A DNA stretch of 7,653 nt from Thermoplasmatota archaeon (GTDB lineage Bacteria > Pseudomonadota > Gammaproteobacteria > Burkholderiales > Thiobacillaceae). Positions 1 to 6,125 of this stretch are shown here, piece after piece. The position numbers were made by a program, and so were the translations under genes. Where the stretch lies: NCBI GenBank assembly GCA_023475455.1, contig JAMCVR010000028.1, forward strand, positions 1-7,653. The letters run 5' to 3'. The number at the start of each line of letters is the position of its first letter. The first letter of the stretch is position 1. The notes beneath the pieces are model-generated. The model was not told where the DNA came from. It did not search any database and saw nothing but the letters and a program-made list of their open reading frames with translations.

Positions 1-2284
1 CGTGCCGTCGGTGAGGGATTTTTGCGTAGGTGCGCCGCGAAATATCGATGGCGTCGGACACCAGCGCCGGGTCGCCGCGCATCAGGGTGATGCCGGCGGT
101 GTGCATGGCGACGTCGCTGCCGGAGGACATGGCGATGCCGACATCGGCGGCGGCGAGCGCAGGCGCGTCGTTGATGCCGTCGCCGACCATCGCCACCGTG
201 ACGCCCGCCGTCTTCAACTGGCCCACGTGGGCGGCCTTGTCGGCCGGCAGCACCTCGGCGAGCACGCGGTCGACGCCGAGCGCCGCCGCTGCCGTCAGCG
301 CCGCGCCGCGGTTGTCGCCGGTGAGCATCACGGTGGCGATGCCCTGGGCCTTGAGCCTGGCCACGCCGGCGGCGGCGCCGGCCCTGGCCGCGTCGCCGAA
401 GGCCAGCAGGCCGAGTATGCGGCGGTCGCCGCCGCGCGCCAGCCACGACACGGTGCGGCCGGCGGCTTCCAGCTCGGTCGCGGCGGCGTCGAGCGCGGCG
501 GTGTCGACGCCGTTTTCCAGCATCAGGCGGCGGTTGCCGAGCCAATACGTCTCACCCCCCGCCTCGCCGGCAATGCCGCGCCCCGGCAGGGCCTGCTGCG
601 CGTGCGCGGGCCGTGGCGTGACGGAAGCCGCCGCGGCCTCGGCCAGCACCGCGCGCGCCAGCGGATGCTCGCTGCCCGCCTGCAGCCCGGCGGCAATCGC
701 CAGCACTTCATTTCTGTCGCTGCCATCCGCCGCATACGATTCCACAGGGGCTTCAGTCCCTAGTGGATCGGAGTCCTTTAGGGCCACGCAGGCGGCGACA
801 TGCGGCGTGCCGTCGGTGAGGGTGCCGGTCTTGTCGAACACCACCGTGCTGACTCTGTGCGCCAGTTCCAGCGCTTCGGCGTCCTTGATGAGGATGCCGT
901 GGCGCGCGGCGACGCCGGTGCCGGCCATGATCGCGGTGGGGGTGGCGAGCCCAAGCGCGCACGGACAGGCGATTACCAGCACCGCCACCGCGTTGAGGAT
1001 GGCGATTTCGGCGTCGCCGCCCAGCGTCCACCAGGCGATGAAGGTGGCCAGCGCAATGACCATCACCACCGGCACGAACACCGCGCTGACCTTGTCCACC
1101 AGCCGCTGGATCGGCGCCTTGGCGGCCTGCGCGTTTTCCACCAGGCGGATGATGCGCGCCAGCGTGGTCTCGCCGCCCACCGCCGTGGTGCGCGCGACCA
1201 GCACGCCGTGTGCGTTGATCGCGCCGCCTGTCACCGCGTCGCCCGGCTGCTTGTCGACCGGCAGCGATTCGCCGGTGAGCATGGATTCGTCGACCTGGCT
1301 CGACCCTTCGATCACTTCACCGTCCACCGGCACCCGCTCGCCGGGACGGATCACCACCAGGTCGCCGACGCGGATCGCGTCGATCGGCAGGTCGCGGTCG
1401 ACGTCATCGAGGCGCACCCGTGCGGTGGCCGGGCGCAGCGCCTGCAGGGCGCGGATCGCCTCGGTGGTCTGGCGGCGGGCAGCGGCCTCCAGCCACTTGC
1501 CGAGCAGCACCAGGCTGATCACCACGGCCGAGGCTTCGAAATACAGGTGCATGGCGTCGGCGTGCGTGAGCAGCAGATACACGCTCAAGCCATACGCGGC
1601 GCTGGTGCCCACCGCCACCAGGAGATCCATGTTGCCGCTGCCGGCGCGCAGCGCCTTCCAGCCGGCGCGGTAAAAACGCGCGCCGAGCCAGAACTGCACC
1701 GGCGTCGCCAGTGCCATTTGCAGCCAGCCCGGCAGCATCCAGTGCGCACCGTTGAGGCTGCCGACCATGGGGACAGTCAGCGGCAGCGACAGCCCCATCG
1801 CCAGTGCCACCGGCCACCAGTCGGGCAGCGCGCGCGCCGGCGCGGCGGGGGCCTCGCCTGACGGTGCGGGCACCCGCGCGCCGTAACCGGCGCGCTCCAC
1901 GGCGGCCATCAGCGTGGCCGCCGAGGCACCCTGCGCCATCTCGACCGTCGCCCGCTCGGTGGCCAGGTTGACGCTGGCCTCGAGCACGCCGGGTACCCTG
2001 GCGAGTGCTTTTTCCACCCGCGCCGAACAGCTCGCGCAGGTCATGCCGGTGATGTCGAGCGTCAAGGATTCGGTCGGCACGCTGAAGCCGGCCTTTTCGA
2101 TGGCGTGCTGCACCGACGCGATGTCGGCCTCGCCGGAAACCGTCGCGGTTTCGGTCGCCAGGTTGACCGTGGCGTCGGTCACGCCCGGCACCTGCTTGAG
2201 CACTTTTTCCACCCGCGTGGCGCAGCTGGCGCAGGTCATGCCCTGGATGCCTACGGAGAGCGGACAGGCGTCGGAAGCGTTCAT
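1..2284 (-). CDS. copA: Cu(+)-exporting P1B-type ATPase, C-terminus missing (partial)
   Basis: Inner-membrane ATPase that pumps Cu(+) (possibly Ag(+)) out of the cytoplasm. Read from an ATG at 2284 preceded by AGGA with 8-nt spacing, the frame stays open to the window edge, about 761 codons. Two N-terminal heavy-metal domains each carry GMTCASC (Cys18/Cys21 and Cys83/Cys86), which favours copper over zinc or cadmium. Next come the membrane segments, the actuator TGES (337-340), the membrane CPC metal site (Cys440-Pro-Cys442), the phosphorylation loop DKTGTLT (Asp484), the His-Pro of the nucleotide-binding domain (540-541), TGD (655-657) and GDGIND (701-706). Family similarity runs to about Ile756 (SRRTYAKI). 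The expected continuation, RQNLFWAF-like followed by the last two membrane helices, is absent. The final residues come from a 17-bp copy of the Asp484-loop DNA in another frame (see findings). Between DKTGTLT and the next conserved stretch the loop is longer and more acidic than I expect. A CueR-type promoter lies upstream; no cueR or copZ gene is visible. Family assignment is secure. Confidence 0.95.
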   Translation of the reverse strand, partial: MNASDACPLSVGIQGMTCASCATRVEKVLKQVPGVTDATVNLATETATVSGEADIASVQHAIEKAGFSVPTESLTLDITGMTCASCSARVEKALARVPGVLEASVNLATERATVEMAQGASAATLMAAVERAGYGARVPAPSGEAPAAPARALPDWWPVALAMGLSLPLTVPMVGSLNGAHWMLPGWLQMALATPVQFWLGARFYRAGWKALRAGSGNMDLLVAVGTSAAYGLSVYLLLTHADAMHLYFEASAVVISLVLLGKWLEAAARRQTTEAIRALQALRPATARVRLDDVDRDLPIDAIRVGDLVVIRPGERVPVDGEVIEGSSQVDESMLTGESLPVDKQPGDAVTGGAINAHGVLVARTTAVGGETTLARIIRLVENAQAAKAPIQRLVDKVSAVFVPVVMVIALATFIAWWTLGGDAEIAILNAVAVLVIACPCALGLATPTAIMAGTGVAARHGILIKDAEALELAHRVSTVVFDKTGTLTDGTPHVAACVALKDSDPLGTEAPVESYAADGSDRNEVLAIAAGLQAGSEHPLARAVLAEAAAASVTPRPAHAQQALPGRGIAGEAGGETYWLGNRRLMLENGVDTAALDAAATELEAAGRTVSWLARGGDRRILGLLAFGDAARAGAAAGVARLKAQGIATVMLTGDNRGAALTAAAALGVDRVLAEVLPADKAAHVGQLKTAGVTVAMVGDGINDAPALAAADVGIAMSSGSDVAMHTAGITLMRGDPALVSDAIDISRRTYAKIPHRRH

Positions 2285-2313
2285 GATGGTTCCTGTCTGA
2301 AGCGAATGATTTC

Positions 2314-2344
2314 ACTATAAACCTTACCATCGTGGCAAGGTTAA
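2314..2344 (-). promoter_or_regulatory. CueR/MerR-type copper-responsive promoter of copA
   Basis: Read on the minus strand, a -35 hexamer TTAACC (2339-2344) and a -10 hexamer TATAGT (2314-2319) are separated by 19 bp. That overlong spacer is the hallmark of promoters activated by MerR-family regulators, which untwist the DNA. The spacer region carries a 21-bp interrupted palindrome (2321-2341) with outer arms ACCTT/AAGGT and inner CCA/TGG. This matches the known CueR operator pattern of ACCTT-type arms upstream of copA genes. Transcription would start near 2307, giving a short leader of about 23 nt before the copA ATG at 2284. The regulator itself is not encoded in this window. The site and spacing are seen directly; copper control by CueR is inferred. 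Confidence 0.85.
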
Positions 2345-2485
2345 GTGCTTCCGAGCGAATTCATGTCAGGCGGGGCATTAGCGGCAGCGCGCACAGAAAT
2401 TCTTGGATTATTCCTACGCGGGCCTGCAACGGTTTCCGGTTGTGGCGCCCTCGGCCGATTTCCCACATGCGCCTCACCGGTGCCG

Positions 2486-2506
2486 GAACATCCGTTCTGG
2501 ATGTTC
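2486..2506. repeat. Perfect inverted repeat (8-bp arms), operator- or hairpin-like
   Basis: GAACATCC (2486-2493) and GGATGTTC (2499-2506) are perfect reverse complements around the 5-bp spacer GTTCT. No T-tract follows on either strand, so an intrinsic terminator is unlikely. A binding site for a dimeric regulator of the downstream cytochrome gene is possible. I do not recognise the motif. Confidence 0.6.
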
Positions 2507-2528
2507 GTAACCAGTCCACAAAATTTAG

Positions 2529-2558
2529 AGCTAGTCTACAAGCTAGATATGGTCTACA
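2529..2558. repeat. Interleaved direct repeats AGCTAG and GTCTACA in an AT-rich patch
   Basis: AGCTAG occurs at 2529-2534 and 2541-2546 (12 bp apart). GTCTACA occurs at 2534-2540 and 2552-2558 (18 bp apart). The patch ends 4 bp before the possible -10 hexamer TAAAAT (2563-2568), which has no recognisable -35 partner. Such an arrangement would fit an activator-dependent promoter for the cytochrome leader. The repeats are seen; the role is inferred. Confidence 0.4.
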
Positions 2559-2647
2559 TTCATAAAATGGTTGCCGTTGCGTAGGCCGAAACCTGCTCGA
2601 CTGAAGCACGCTGCCGCGTCCTTTGTCCTCTGCTGCACGCTGACCTA

Positions 2648-2743
2648 CTGCCGGTTCGCAATGCCCTATGCCGGCGGGTCGTACAGGCGTCTCGGGCCAG
2701 GGGCCTTTCATTCGAACCGCAAGGGCGGGTCCTGCGGTTTTTT
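2648..2743 (+). promoter_or_regulatory. Switch-like 5' leader: candidate attenuator or riboswitch for the di-heme cytochrome gene
   Basis: Three pairings can be traced. Hairpin A pairs 2648-2654 with 2671-2677 (core GCCGG/CCGGC, one G-U pair, 16-nt loop). An antiterminator pairs CGGTTCG (2652-2658) perfectly with CGAACCG (2713-2719). The terminator spans 2715-2743. Hairpin A and the antiterminator share 2652-2654, and the antiterminator and terminator share 2715-2719, so the folds are mutually exclusive in the order expected of a transcription attenuator. The 41 nt between the T-tract and the ATG at 2785 show no promoter, so cytochrome mRNA probably has to read through the terminator. I do not recognise any known riboswitch class, and no leader peptide is evident. 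Confidence 0.45.
2715..2743 (+). terminator. Rho-independent terminator upstream of the di-heme cytochrome gene
   Basis: The arms AACCGC (2715-2720) and GCGGTT (2734-2739) form a GC-rich stem that can extend inward through AGG/CCT with one bulged A. The run of six T at 2738-2743 follows directly. This is the clearest intrinsic terminator in the window. It points toward a gene whose start codon lies only 41 nt further on, which is unusual unless it regulates that gene or ends a small RNA. Confidence 0.75.
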
Positions 2744-2784
2744 CATTGGCGAAGCAGGCAACGAAACCAAGAGGAGATCTTGAA

Positions 2785-4188
2785 ATGAAGCACAAAACAT
2801 CAGGAAAGATCGCTGGCGGGCTGGTTCTGGCAGCGGCTGCCATGGCGAGCGTGGTGACCTTTGCAACGGCGGCCGAGGAGAAGAAATCCAGCTATGCGCC
2901 GGTCGATATCAATGAAGATTTCGCCTCAATCATGGCACGCCTCAAAGGAGAGAAACCGGCAGCCATGCAACGCCAGCGGGCGCTGCTCGAGGCACGTTAC
3001 GATTTGTCCAACAGGCCTGCTCAAGGCATCAGAATGTCTGGCGGCAAGCCGGTCCAGCAAGGCGTCCGCGCCAAATTGCCCAAAGGGGTGACGTGGGACA
3101 TGCTCGCGCAAACCCCACCTGAGGAGATACGCGAGAAGGGCTTTTTCCCGGCGGCGTTTTTGCCTTTGCCGCACCCCAAGCACGCCGAAGGCGGCATGGT
3201 CTTCCCCGAGTTTCACATCAAGGAAATCAAGAAGCAGGAAGGCCGCGACCTGACGCGCTTCGATCTTGATTTCGACCTGCCCGACCACTTCTTGCCGGAT
3301 TTTCCCGCGCCGATCTTTCTGACCACCCGGCCCGACCTTGGCGACGTATCGAAAGGCAAGCTGGTGACGATCGACAACTACTACGAACTGTTCAACGGCA
3401 TCCTGAACCCCAAACAGATCGAGGGGGTGCGATTGCTGGTGACGCCGTTCCCGCAACAGCAGTTCAACCAGACCGAGGACCGCCGCTCGGAACGCCCCAG
3501 CCGTGGCGTGGTCTGCTTCGATTGCCACGCCAACGGCCACTCGAATGCCTCGACGCATCTGGTGGGCGATATCCGGCCGCAGGCATTCCGTCACCGGATC
3601 GACACGCCGTCGCTACGGGGCGTGAATATCCAGCGCCTGTTCGGCTCGCAGCGCGCGCTGAAAACGGTCGAGGATTTCACCGAGTTCGAGCAGCGCGCCG
3701 CCTATTTCGACGGCGACCCGGTGATCGCCACCAAGAAAGGGGCCAACCCCCTCGAGCGTGGCAGCCAGGTCCACGCGATGGCCGAATTCCAGGAGATTCT
3801 GGACTTCCCGCCCGCGCCCAAGCTGGGGGTCGACGGCAAGCTCGATCCGAAGAAGGCGACGGCCTCCGAGATGCGCGGCCAGGAGCTCTTCTTCGGCAAG
3901 GCGAAGTGTGCGAGTTGCCATGCCGCGCCGTACTACACCGACAACCTGATGCACAACCTGAAGACCGAACGCTTCTTCAAGCCGCAAATGGTGAACGGGC
4001 GCATGGCCAATATGGATGGCCCGATCAAGACCTTCACCCTGCGCGGCATCAAGGATTCGCCGCCTTATCTGCACGACGGCCGGTTGCTGACGCTGGAGGA
4101 TACGGTGGAGTTTTTCAACCTGGTACTCGAAACCAGGCTGACCGAGGCAGAGAAGCAGGACCTGGTGGCTTTCATGCGCCAGCTTTGA
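2785..4188 (+). CDS. Secreted di-heme cytochrome c, CcP/MauG superfamily
   Basis: A 467-residue periplasmic cytochrome. The start at 2785 is chosen because GAGGAGA (2771-2777) sits 8 nt upstream and the protein then begins with a typical Sec signal peptide (KHK, hydrophobic stretch 9-26, likely cut near Ala29). An upstream in-frame ATG at 2668 would put this signal peptide internal and is rejected. Two CXXCH haem-binding motifs are present, CFDCH (Cys244-His248) and CASCH (Cys375-His379). They are followed by YLHDGRLLTLEDTVEFFN (from Tyr428), the signature near the C-terminal end of bacterial cytochrome c peroxidase and MauG proteins. The last 225 residues therefore match the peroxidase core. 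About 200 residues before the first haem motif have no counterpart in classical peroxidases of roughly 320-350 residues. Reduction of H2O2 or another oxidative reaction is the family expectation, but the substrate cannot be deduced. It stands alone, divergent from copA, behind an attenuator-like leader. Confidence 0.9.
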   Translation: MKHKTSGKIAGGLVLAAAAMASVVTFATAAEEKKSSYAPVDINEDFASIMARLKGEKPAAMQRQRALLEARYDLSNRPAQGIRMSGGKPVQQGVRAKLPKGVTWDMLAQTPPEEIREKGFFPAAFLPLPHPKHAEGGMVFPEFHIKEIKKQEGRDLTRFDLDFDLPDHFLPDFPAPIFLTTRPDLGDVSKGKLVTIDNYYELFNGILNPKQIEGVRLLVTPFPQQQFNQTEDRRSERPSRGVVCFDCHANGHSNASTHLVGDIRPQAFRHRIDTPSLRGVNIQRLFGSQRALKTVEDFTEFEQRAAYFDGDPVIATKKGANPLERGSQVHAMAEFQEILDFPPAPKLGVDGKLDPKKATASEMRGQELFFGKAKCASCHAAPYYTDNLMHNLKTERFFKPQMVNGRMANMDGPIKTFTLRGIKDSPPYLHDGRLLTLEDTVEFFNLVLETRLTEAEKQDLVAFMRQL

Positions 4189-4202
4189 TTCAATCGACAC
4201 CC

Positions 4203-4239
4203 CCGTCTTCCGGGGCCCCGGTGAGGTCCATGAAGACGG
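4203..4239. terminator. Hairpin between convergent di-heme cytochrome and mltA genes
   Basis: CCGTCTTC (4203-4210) pairs with GAAGACGG (4232-4239), an 8-bp perfect stem. Inside it lies the palindrome CGGGGCCCCG (4211-4220). It sits 15 bp after the cytochrome stop and 29 bp from the mltA stop, the right place for a bidirectional terminator. Neither strand has a proper T-run after the stem, so it may instead be an mRNA 3'-end stabiliser or act with Rho. Confidence 0.45.
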
Positions 4240-4267
4240 TGCAAAACACCTCTCTTTGGTAGCTGCG

Positions 4268-5512
4268 CTAGTTTTTCGGGTTCCGCCTGTTGGGCGTTGA
4301 GGCCATCTCAGGCCATGTCCTGGGCAGCAGCACCCACATGCGGCCGCGCTGTTTCATGCGGCCGGCGAGTTCGCCTGCCGCGTTGCCGAAGCCCCAGAAG
4401 AAATCGGCGCGCACGCCGCCGCGGATGGCGCCGCCGCTGTCCTGCGCCATCACCAGCCTGTTCAGCGGCAGCGGCGAGTCGGGATGGGTGGTGGCGAGGA
4501 AGACCGGTGCGCCGAGCGGAATGAAACGCGGGTCGACCGCGATCGAGCGGCCGCCGGTGAGCGGTACGCCGAGCGCACCGAGCGGGCCGGCGAGGCCGTT
4601 GGGCAGTTCGCGGAAGAACACGTAGCTCGGGTTGCCGGCCAGCAGTTCGGGCAGCTTGTCGGGGTTCCGTGCGCCCCAGTCCTTGATGCCCTGCATCGAT
4701 GCCTGTTCGGGTTTCAGTTCGCCGCGTTCGACCAGCAGCTTGCCGATCGACTGATACGGATGGCCATTGTGGTCGGCGTAGCCGACGCGCATATGCGAGC
4801 GGTCGGGCAGTTCGATGCGGCCCGACCCCTGGATCTGCAGGAAGAAGAGGTCGACCGGGTCTTCGGCCCAGGCGATGGGCTTGCCCTTGAAACCGTTGCC
4901 GTTGGCCGCCGCTTCGATTTCCTTGCGGGCGGGGTAGGGCAGCAGTTTGTTGCCGACCAGCCGTCCGCGCAGGCGCAGGTTTTTCAGTTCGGGGTAGACG
5001 CTTGCCAGGTCCACCGTGACGAGATCGTCGGGCGCGGCATAGAGCGGGAAGCGCGCGCGATCGGTGCGCACGCGGTCGCCCTTCAGCAGGGGTTCGTAAT
5101 AGCCGGTTACCATTCCCTCGTCGCTGCCGTCGTCCGCAGTGGCCCGATAAGGCTGGAAATGCCGCTCGAAAAAGGCGCGCGCGACCGCGTCGTCGGGGGC
5201 GGCCATCGTCGTTGCTTCGGCACAAATCGCCTGCCAGGCGCTGCGCTTGATGAGTGTGGTGCAGCTTTGAAGGAAGGCGGTCCACGCTTCGCTTGCGGCA
5301 TCGTCCTGCCAGAAGGCCACTGCGGCCCAGTCCACCGGCTTGAGCGTGGGATAGGCCGCCGCCGGGGTGGGAATGAGTGCCGGCGGCGTGGCGGGCGTGG
5401 GCACGGGCTGCGGTACGGGCGTGGGGGGCGCCGCCGGGGGGGCTACGGGTGGGCGCACCGCACAGGCCGACAACAACAGGGCGAACAGCCACGGGCTTGC
5501 GCGTAACAGCAT
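4268..5512 (-). CDS. mltA: Membrane-bound lytic murein transglycosylase A (lipoprotein)
   Basis: MltA cleaves the MurNAc-GlcNAc bond of peptidoglycan with formation of 1,6-anhydroMurNAc, from a lipid anchor in the outer membrane. The protein is 414 residues from the ATG at 5512; a GTG one codon upstream (5515) is equally possible, and neither has a strong ribosome binding site. A short hydrophobic leader ends in the lipobox LSAC, so Cys17 is the likely lipidated residue. A Pro/Ala-rich spacer of about 35 residues follows, longer than I expect and accounting for much of the extra length over E. coli MltA (about 365). The MltA domain shows MVTGYYEPLL and FFLQIQGSGRI with VGYADHNGHPYQSIGK. The C-terminal 3D domain shows AQDSGGAIRG (Asp358) and RADFFWGFG (Asp370), the conserved aspartates that supply the catalytic acid in this family. 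It is convergent with the cytochrome gene and divergent from the 30-residue gene, so it is likely transcribed alone. Confidence 0.96.
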   Translation of the reverse strand: MLLRASPWLFALLLSACAVRPPVAPPAAPPTPVPQPVPTPATPPALIPTPAAAYPTLKPVDWAAVAFWQDDAASEAWTAFLQSCTTLIKRSAWQAICAEATTMAAPDDAVARAFFERHFQPYRATADDGSDEGMVTGYYEPLLKGDRVRTDRARFPLYAAPDDLVTVDLASVYPELKNLRLRGRLVGNKLLPYPARKEIEAAANGNGFKGKPIAWAEDPVDLFFLQIQGSGRIELPDRSHMRVGYADHNGHPYQSIGKLLVERGELKPEQASMQGIKDWGARNPDKLPELLAGNPSYVFFRELPNGLAGPLGALGVPLTGGRSIAVDPRFIPLGAPVFLATTHPDSPLPLNRLVMAQDSGGAIRGGVRADFFWGFGNAAGELAGRMKQRGRMWVLLPRTWPEMASTPNRRNPKN

Positions 5513-5549
5513 CACGGGTGAAGATGGCTCAGGTCAAAAACATCCGCCG

Positions 5550-5577
5550 AGTATAACAATGGAGAGACAGGTTTTAA
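5550..5577 (-). promoter_or_regulatory. Possible sigma-70 promoter of mltA
   Basis: On the minus strand a -10 hexamer TATACT (5550-5555, five of six consensus bases) and a -35 hexamer TTAAAA (5572-5577, four of six) are 16 bp apart. Transcription would start near 5543, giving a leader of about 30 nt. The -35 overlaps the start codon of the divergent small gene, so RNA polymerase at this promoter would cover that gene's ribosome binding site region. Judged by eye only. Confidence 0.4.
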
Positions 5578-5669
5578 TGGAGAGTCAGGGACTGGGCTGG
5601 CTGTTGCTGGAAGCCGGGATTGCGCTGGGGCTGTTCGTGTTCATCGTGTGGTGGACGATGAAGAAATAA
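5577..5669 (+). CDS. 30-residue single-pass membrane protein, unknown function
   Basis: The product reads MESQGLGWLLLEAGIALG followed by LFVFIVWWTMKK. One hydrophobic helix (about residues 7-27) ends in a Trp-Trp pair and two lysines, which predicts an inner-membrane anchor with its C-terminus in the cytoplasm. GGAGAG (5561-5566) lies 10 nt before this ATG and decides the start. An in-frame ATG at 5559 has no ribosome binding site and would place GGAGAG inside the coding region. The gene is divergent from mltA with 64 bp between start codons, and its own promoter is not evident. I do not recognise the family. Very small proteins of this build are often accessory subunits of respiratory or transport complexes, but nothing here identifies a partner. 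Confidence 0.65.
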   Translation: MESQGLGWLLLEAGIALGLFVFIVWWTMKK

Positions 5670-5743
5670 ATCGGCGCAGCCCGGACGGTCTGCCCCGGTC
5701 CGATGGTTTCTATAACACGGCAGTGGTGGGTGCGTCTCTATCT

Positions 5744-5807
5744 TGACGTCATGCCGCGCGATGCCTCCCGATTTCTGAGCCGGTCATGGCGCATGACGGG
5801 CGGCATC
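5744..5807. repeat. Overlapping inverted repeats (REP-like) between convergent genes
   Basis: Several dyads are stacked here: TGACGTCA (5744-5751, perfect palindrome); ATGCCGC (5751-5757) with GCGGCAT (5800-5806); GATGCC-T-CCCG (5760-5770) with CGGG-C-GGCATC (5797-5807), 10 of 11 positions paired; and GTCATG (5783-5788) with CATGAC (5792-5797) around a GCG loop. The block separates the convergent 30-residue gene and cytochrome c5 gene. It has no T-tract, so it resembles a REP-type extragenic palindrome or a Rho-dependent 3'-end structure more than an intrinsic terminator. Confidence 0.5.
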
Positions 5808-5819
5808 CCGGTGTGATGC

Positions 5820-6125
5820 TTATTTGGCTTGGGACACCATATAGTCCACCGCCGCCTTTACATCCGCATCGGAAAGGCTGGCATTGCCCCCTTTGGCGGG
5901 CATCGCGCCCTTGCCCTTGAGCGCGGTGCCGTATAGCGCATCCATGCCGGTCTTGAGGCGAGGCCCCCACGCCGCCTTGTCCCCCAGTTTCGGCGCGCCT
6001 GCCGCACCGCTCGCATGACACGCGGCACAACTGGCACCGTAGACATCCTTGCCGCTGGCCGCATAGCCAGGTCCAACAAACAACAAGGCGGCGATTGAAG
6101 CAGCAACAGTCAAGGTCTTGTTCAT
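5820..6125 (-). CDS. Periplasmic monohaem cytochrome c, cytochrome c5 type
   Basis: A 101-residue small class I cytochrome that shuttles electrons in the periplasm. The start at 6125 is favoured because AAGGA lies 8 nt upstream. The in-frame ATG at 6131 is too close to that site. The signal peptide covers about residues 1-22 (hydrophobic 5-18, cut after GYA). The mature protein begins ASGKDVYGASCAACH, with covalent haem attachment at Cys33 and Cys36 and His37 as proximal ligand. GKGAMPAKGG supplies Met75 as the probable distal ligand, and the C-terminus ends in the usual helix (LSDADVKAAVDYMVSQAK). The GAPKLGDKAAWGPRLKTGMDALY stretch, with KGKGAMPAKGG, is characteristic of the c5 group. Its partner is unknown; delivery to a terminal oxidase or to the di-heme cytochrome at 2785-4188 is possible but not shown. 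Confidence 0.94.
   Translation of the reverse strand: MNKTLTVAASIAALLFVGPGYAASGKDVYGASCAACHASGAAGAPKLGDKAAWGPRLKTGMDALYGTALKGKGAMPAKGGNASLSDADVKAAVDYMVSQAK

Larger units (their letters stand above)
2345..2784. other. Intergenic region between copA promoter and di-heme cytochrome gene
   Basis: This 440-bp gap separates two divergent genes. Short open frames cross it on both strands, but none has a convincing ribosome binding site, recognisable protein features or codon bias like the neighbours, so I call no gene. It holds a palindrome (2486-2506), direct repeats in an AT-rich patch (2529-2558), a TATAAT-like hexamer TAAAAT at 2563-2568 without a good -35, and a structured leader ending in an intrinsic terminator (2648-2743). 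The stretch 2345-2480 shows nothing I can name. Confidence 0.6.

Noticed and set aside
30..1673. Long plus-strand open frame (547 codons) and similar frames at 2-763 and 800-1861
   Set aside because: They lie antisense to copA, whose minus-strand frame carries every P-type ATPase motif. The plus frames have low-complexity Ala/Ser/Arg composition typical of GC-rich shadows.
1404..2330. Minus-strand open frame starting within the CueR operator
   Set aside because: It runs in another frame over copA, its start would lie inside the promoter, and its protein is Arg/Gly-rich without any recognisable motif.
2345..2584. 79-codon plus-strand open frame in the intergenic region
   Set aside because: It has no ribosome binding site or recognised features, and it crosses the palindrome and direct repeats, which look regulatory.
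2705..2740. Possible tRNA T-loop (TTCGAACC)
   Set aside because: No matching T-stem, anticodon arm or acceptor stem can be drawn on either strand; the bases belong to the terminator hairpin.
2668..2784. Longer N-terminus for the di-heme cytochrome (ATG at 2668)
   Set aside because: It would translate through the terminator hairpin and bury the signal peptide. The ATG at 2785 has a strong ribosome binding site.
2361..2843. 160-codon minus-strand open frame between copA and the cytochrome gene
   Set aside because: It begins inside the signal-peptide region of the cytochrome gene on the opposite strand, lacks a ribosome binding site and shows no domain features.
4308..5492. Long minus-strand frame (394 codons) and plus-strand frame at 4484-5506 over mltA
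   Set aside because: Both are shadows of mltA, whose own frame contains the lipobox and the 3D domain motifs.
5682..5702. Hairpin CGGAC/GTCCG after the 30-residue gene as terminator
   Set aside because: The stem is only 5 bp with an 11-base loop and no T-tract, and alternative pairings compete, so it is too weak to list.
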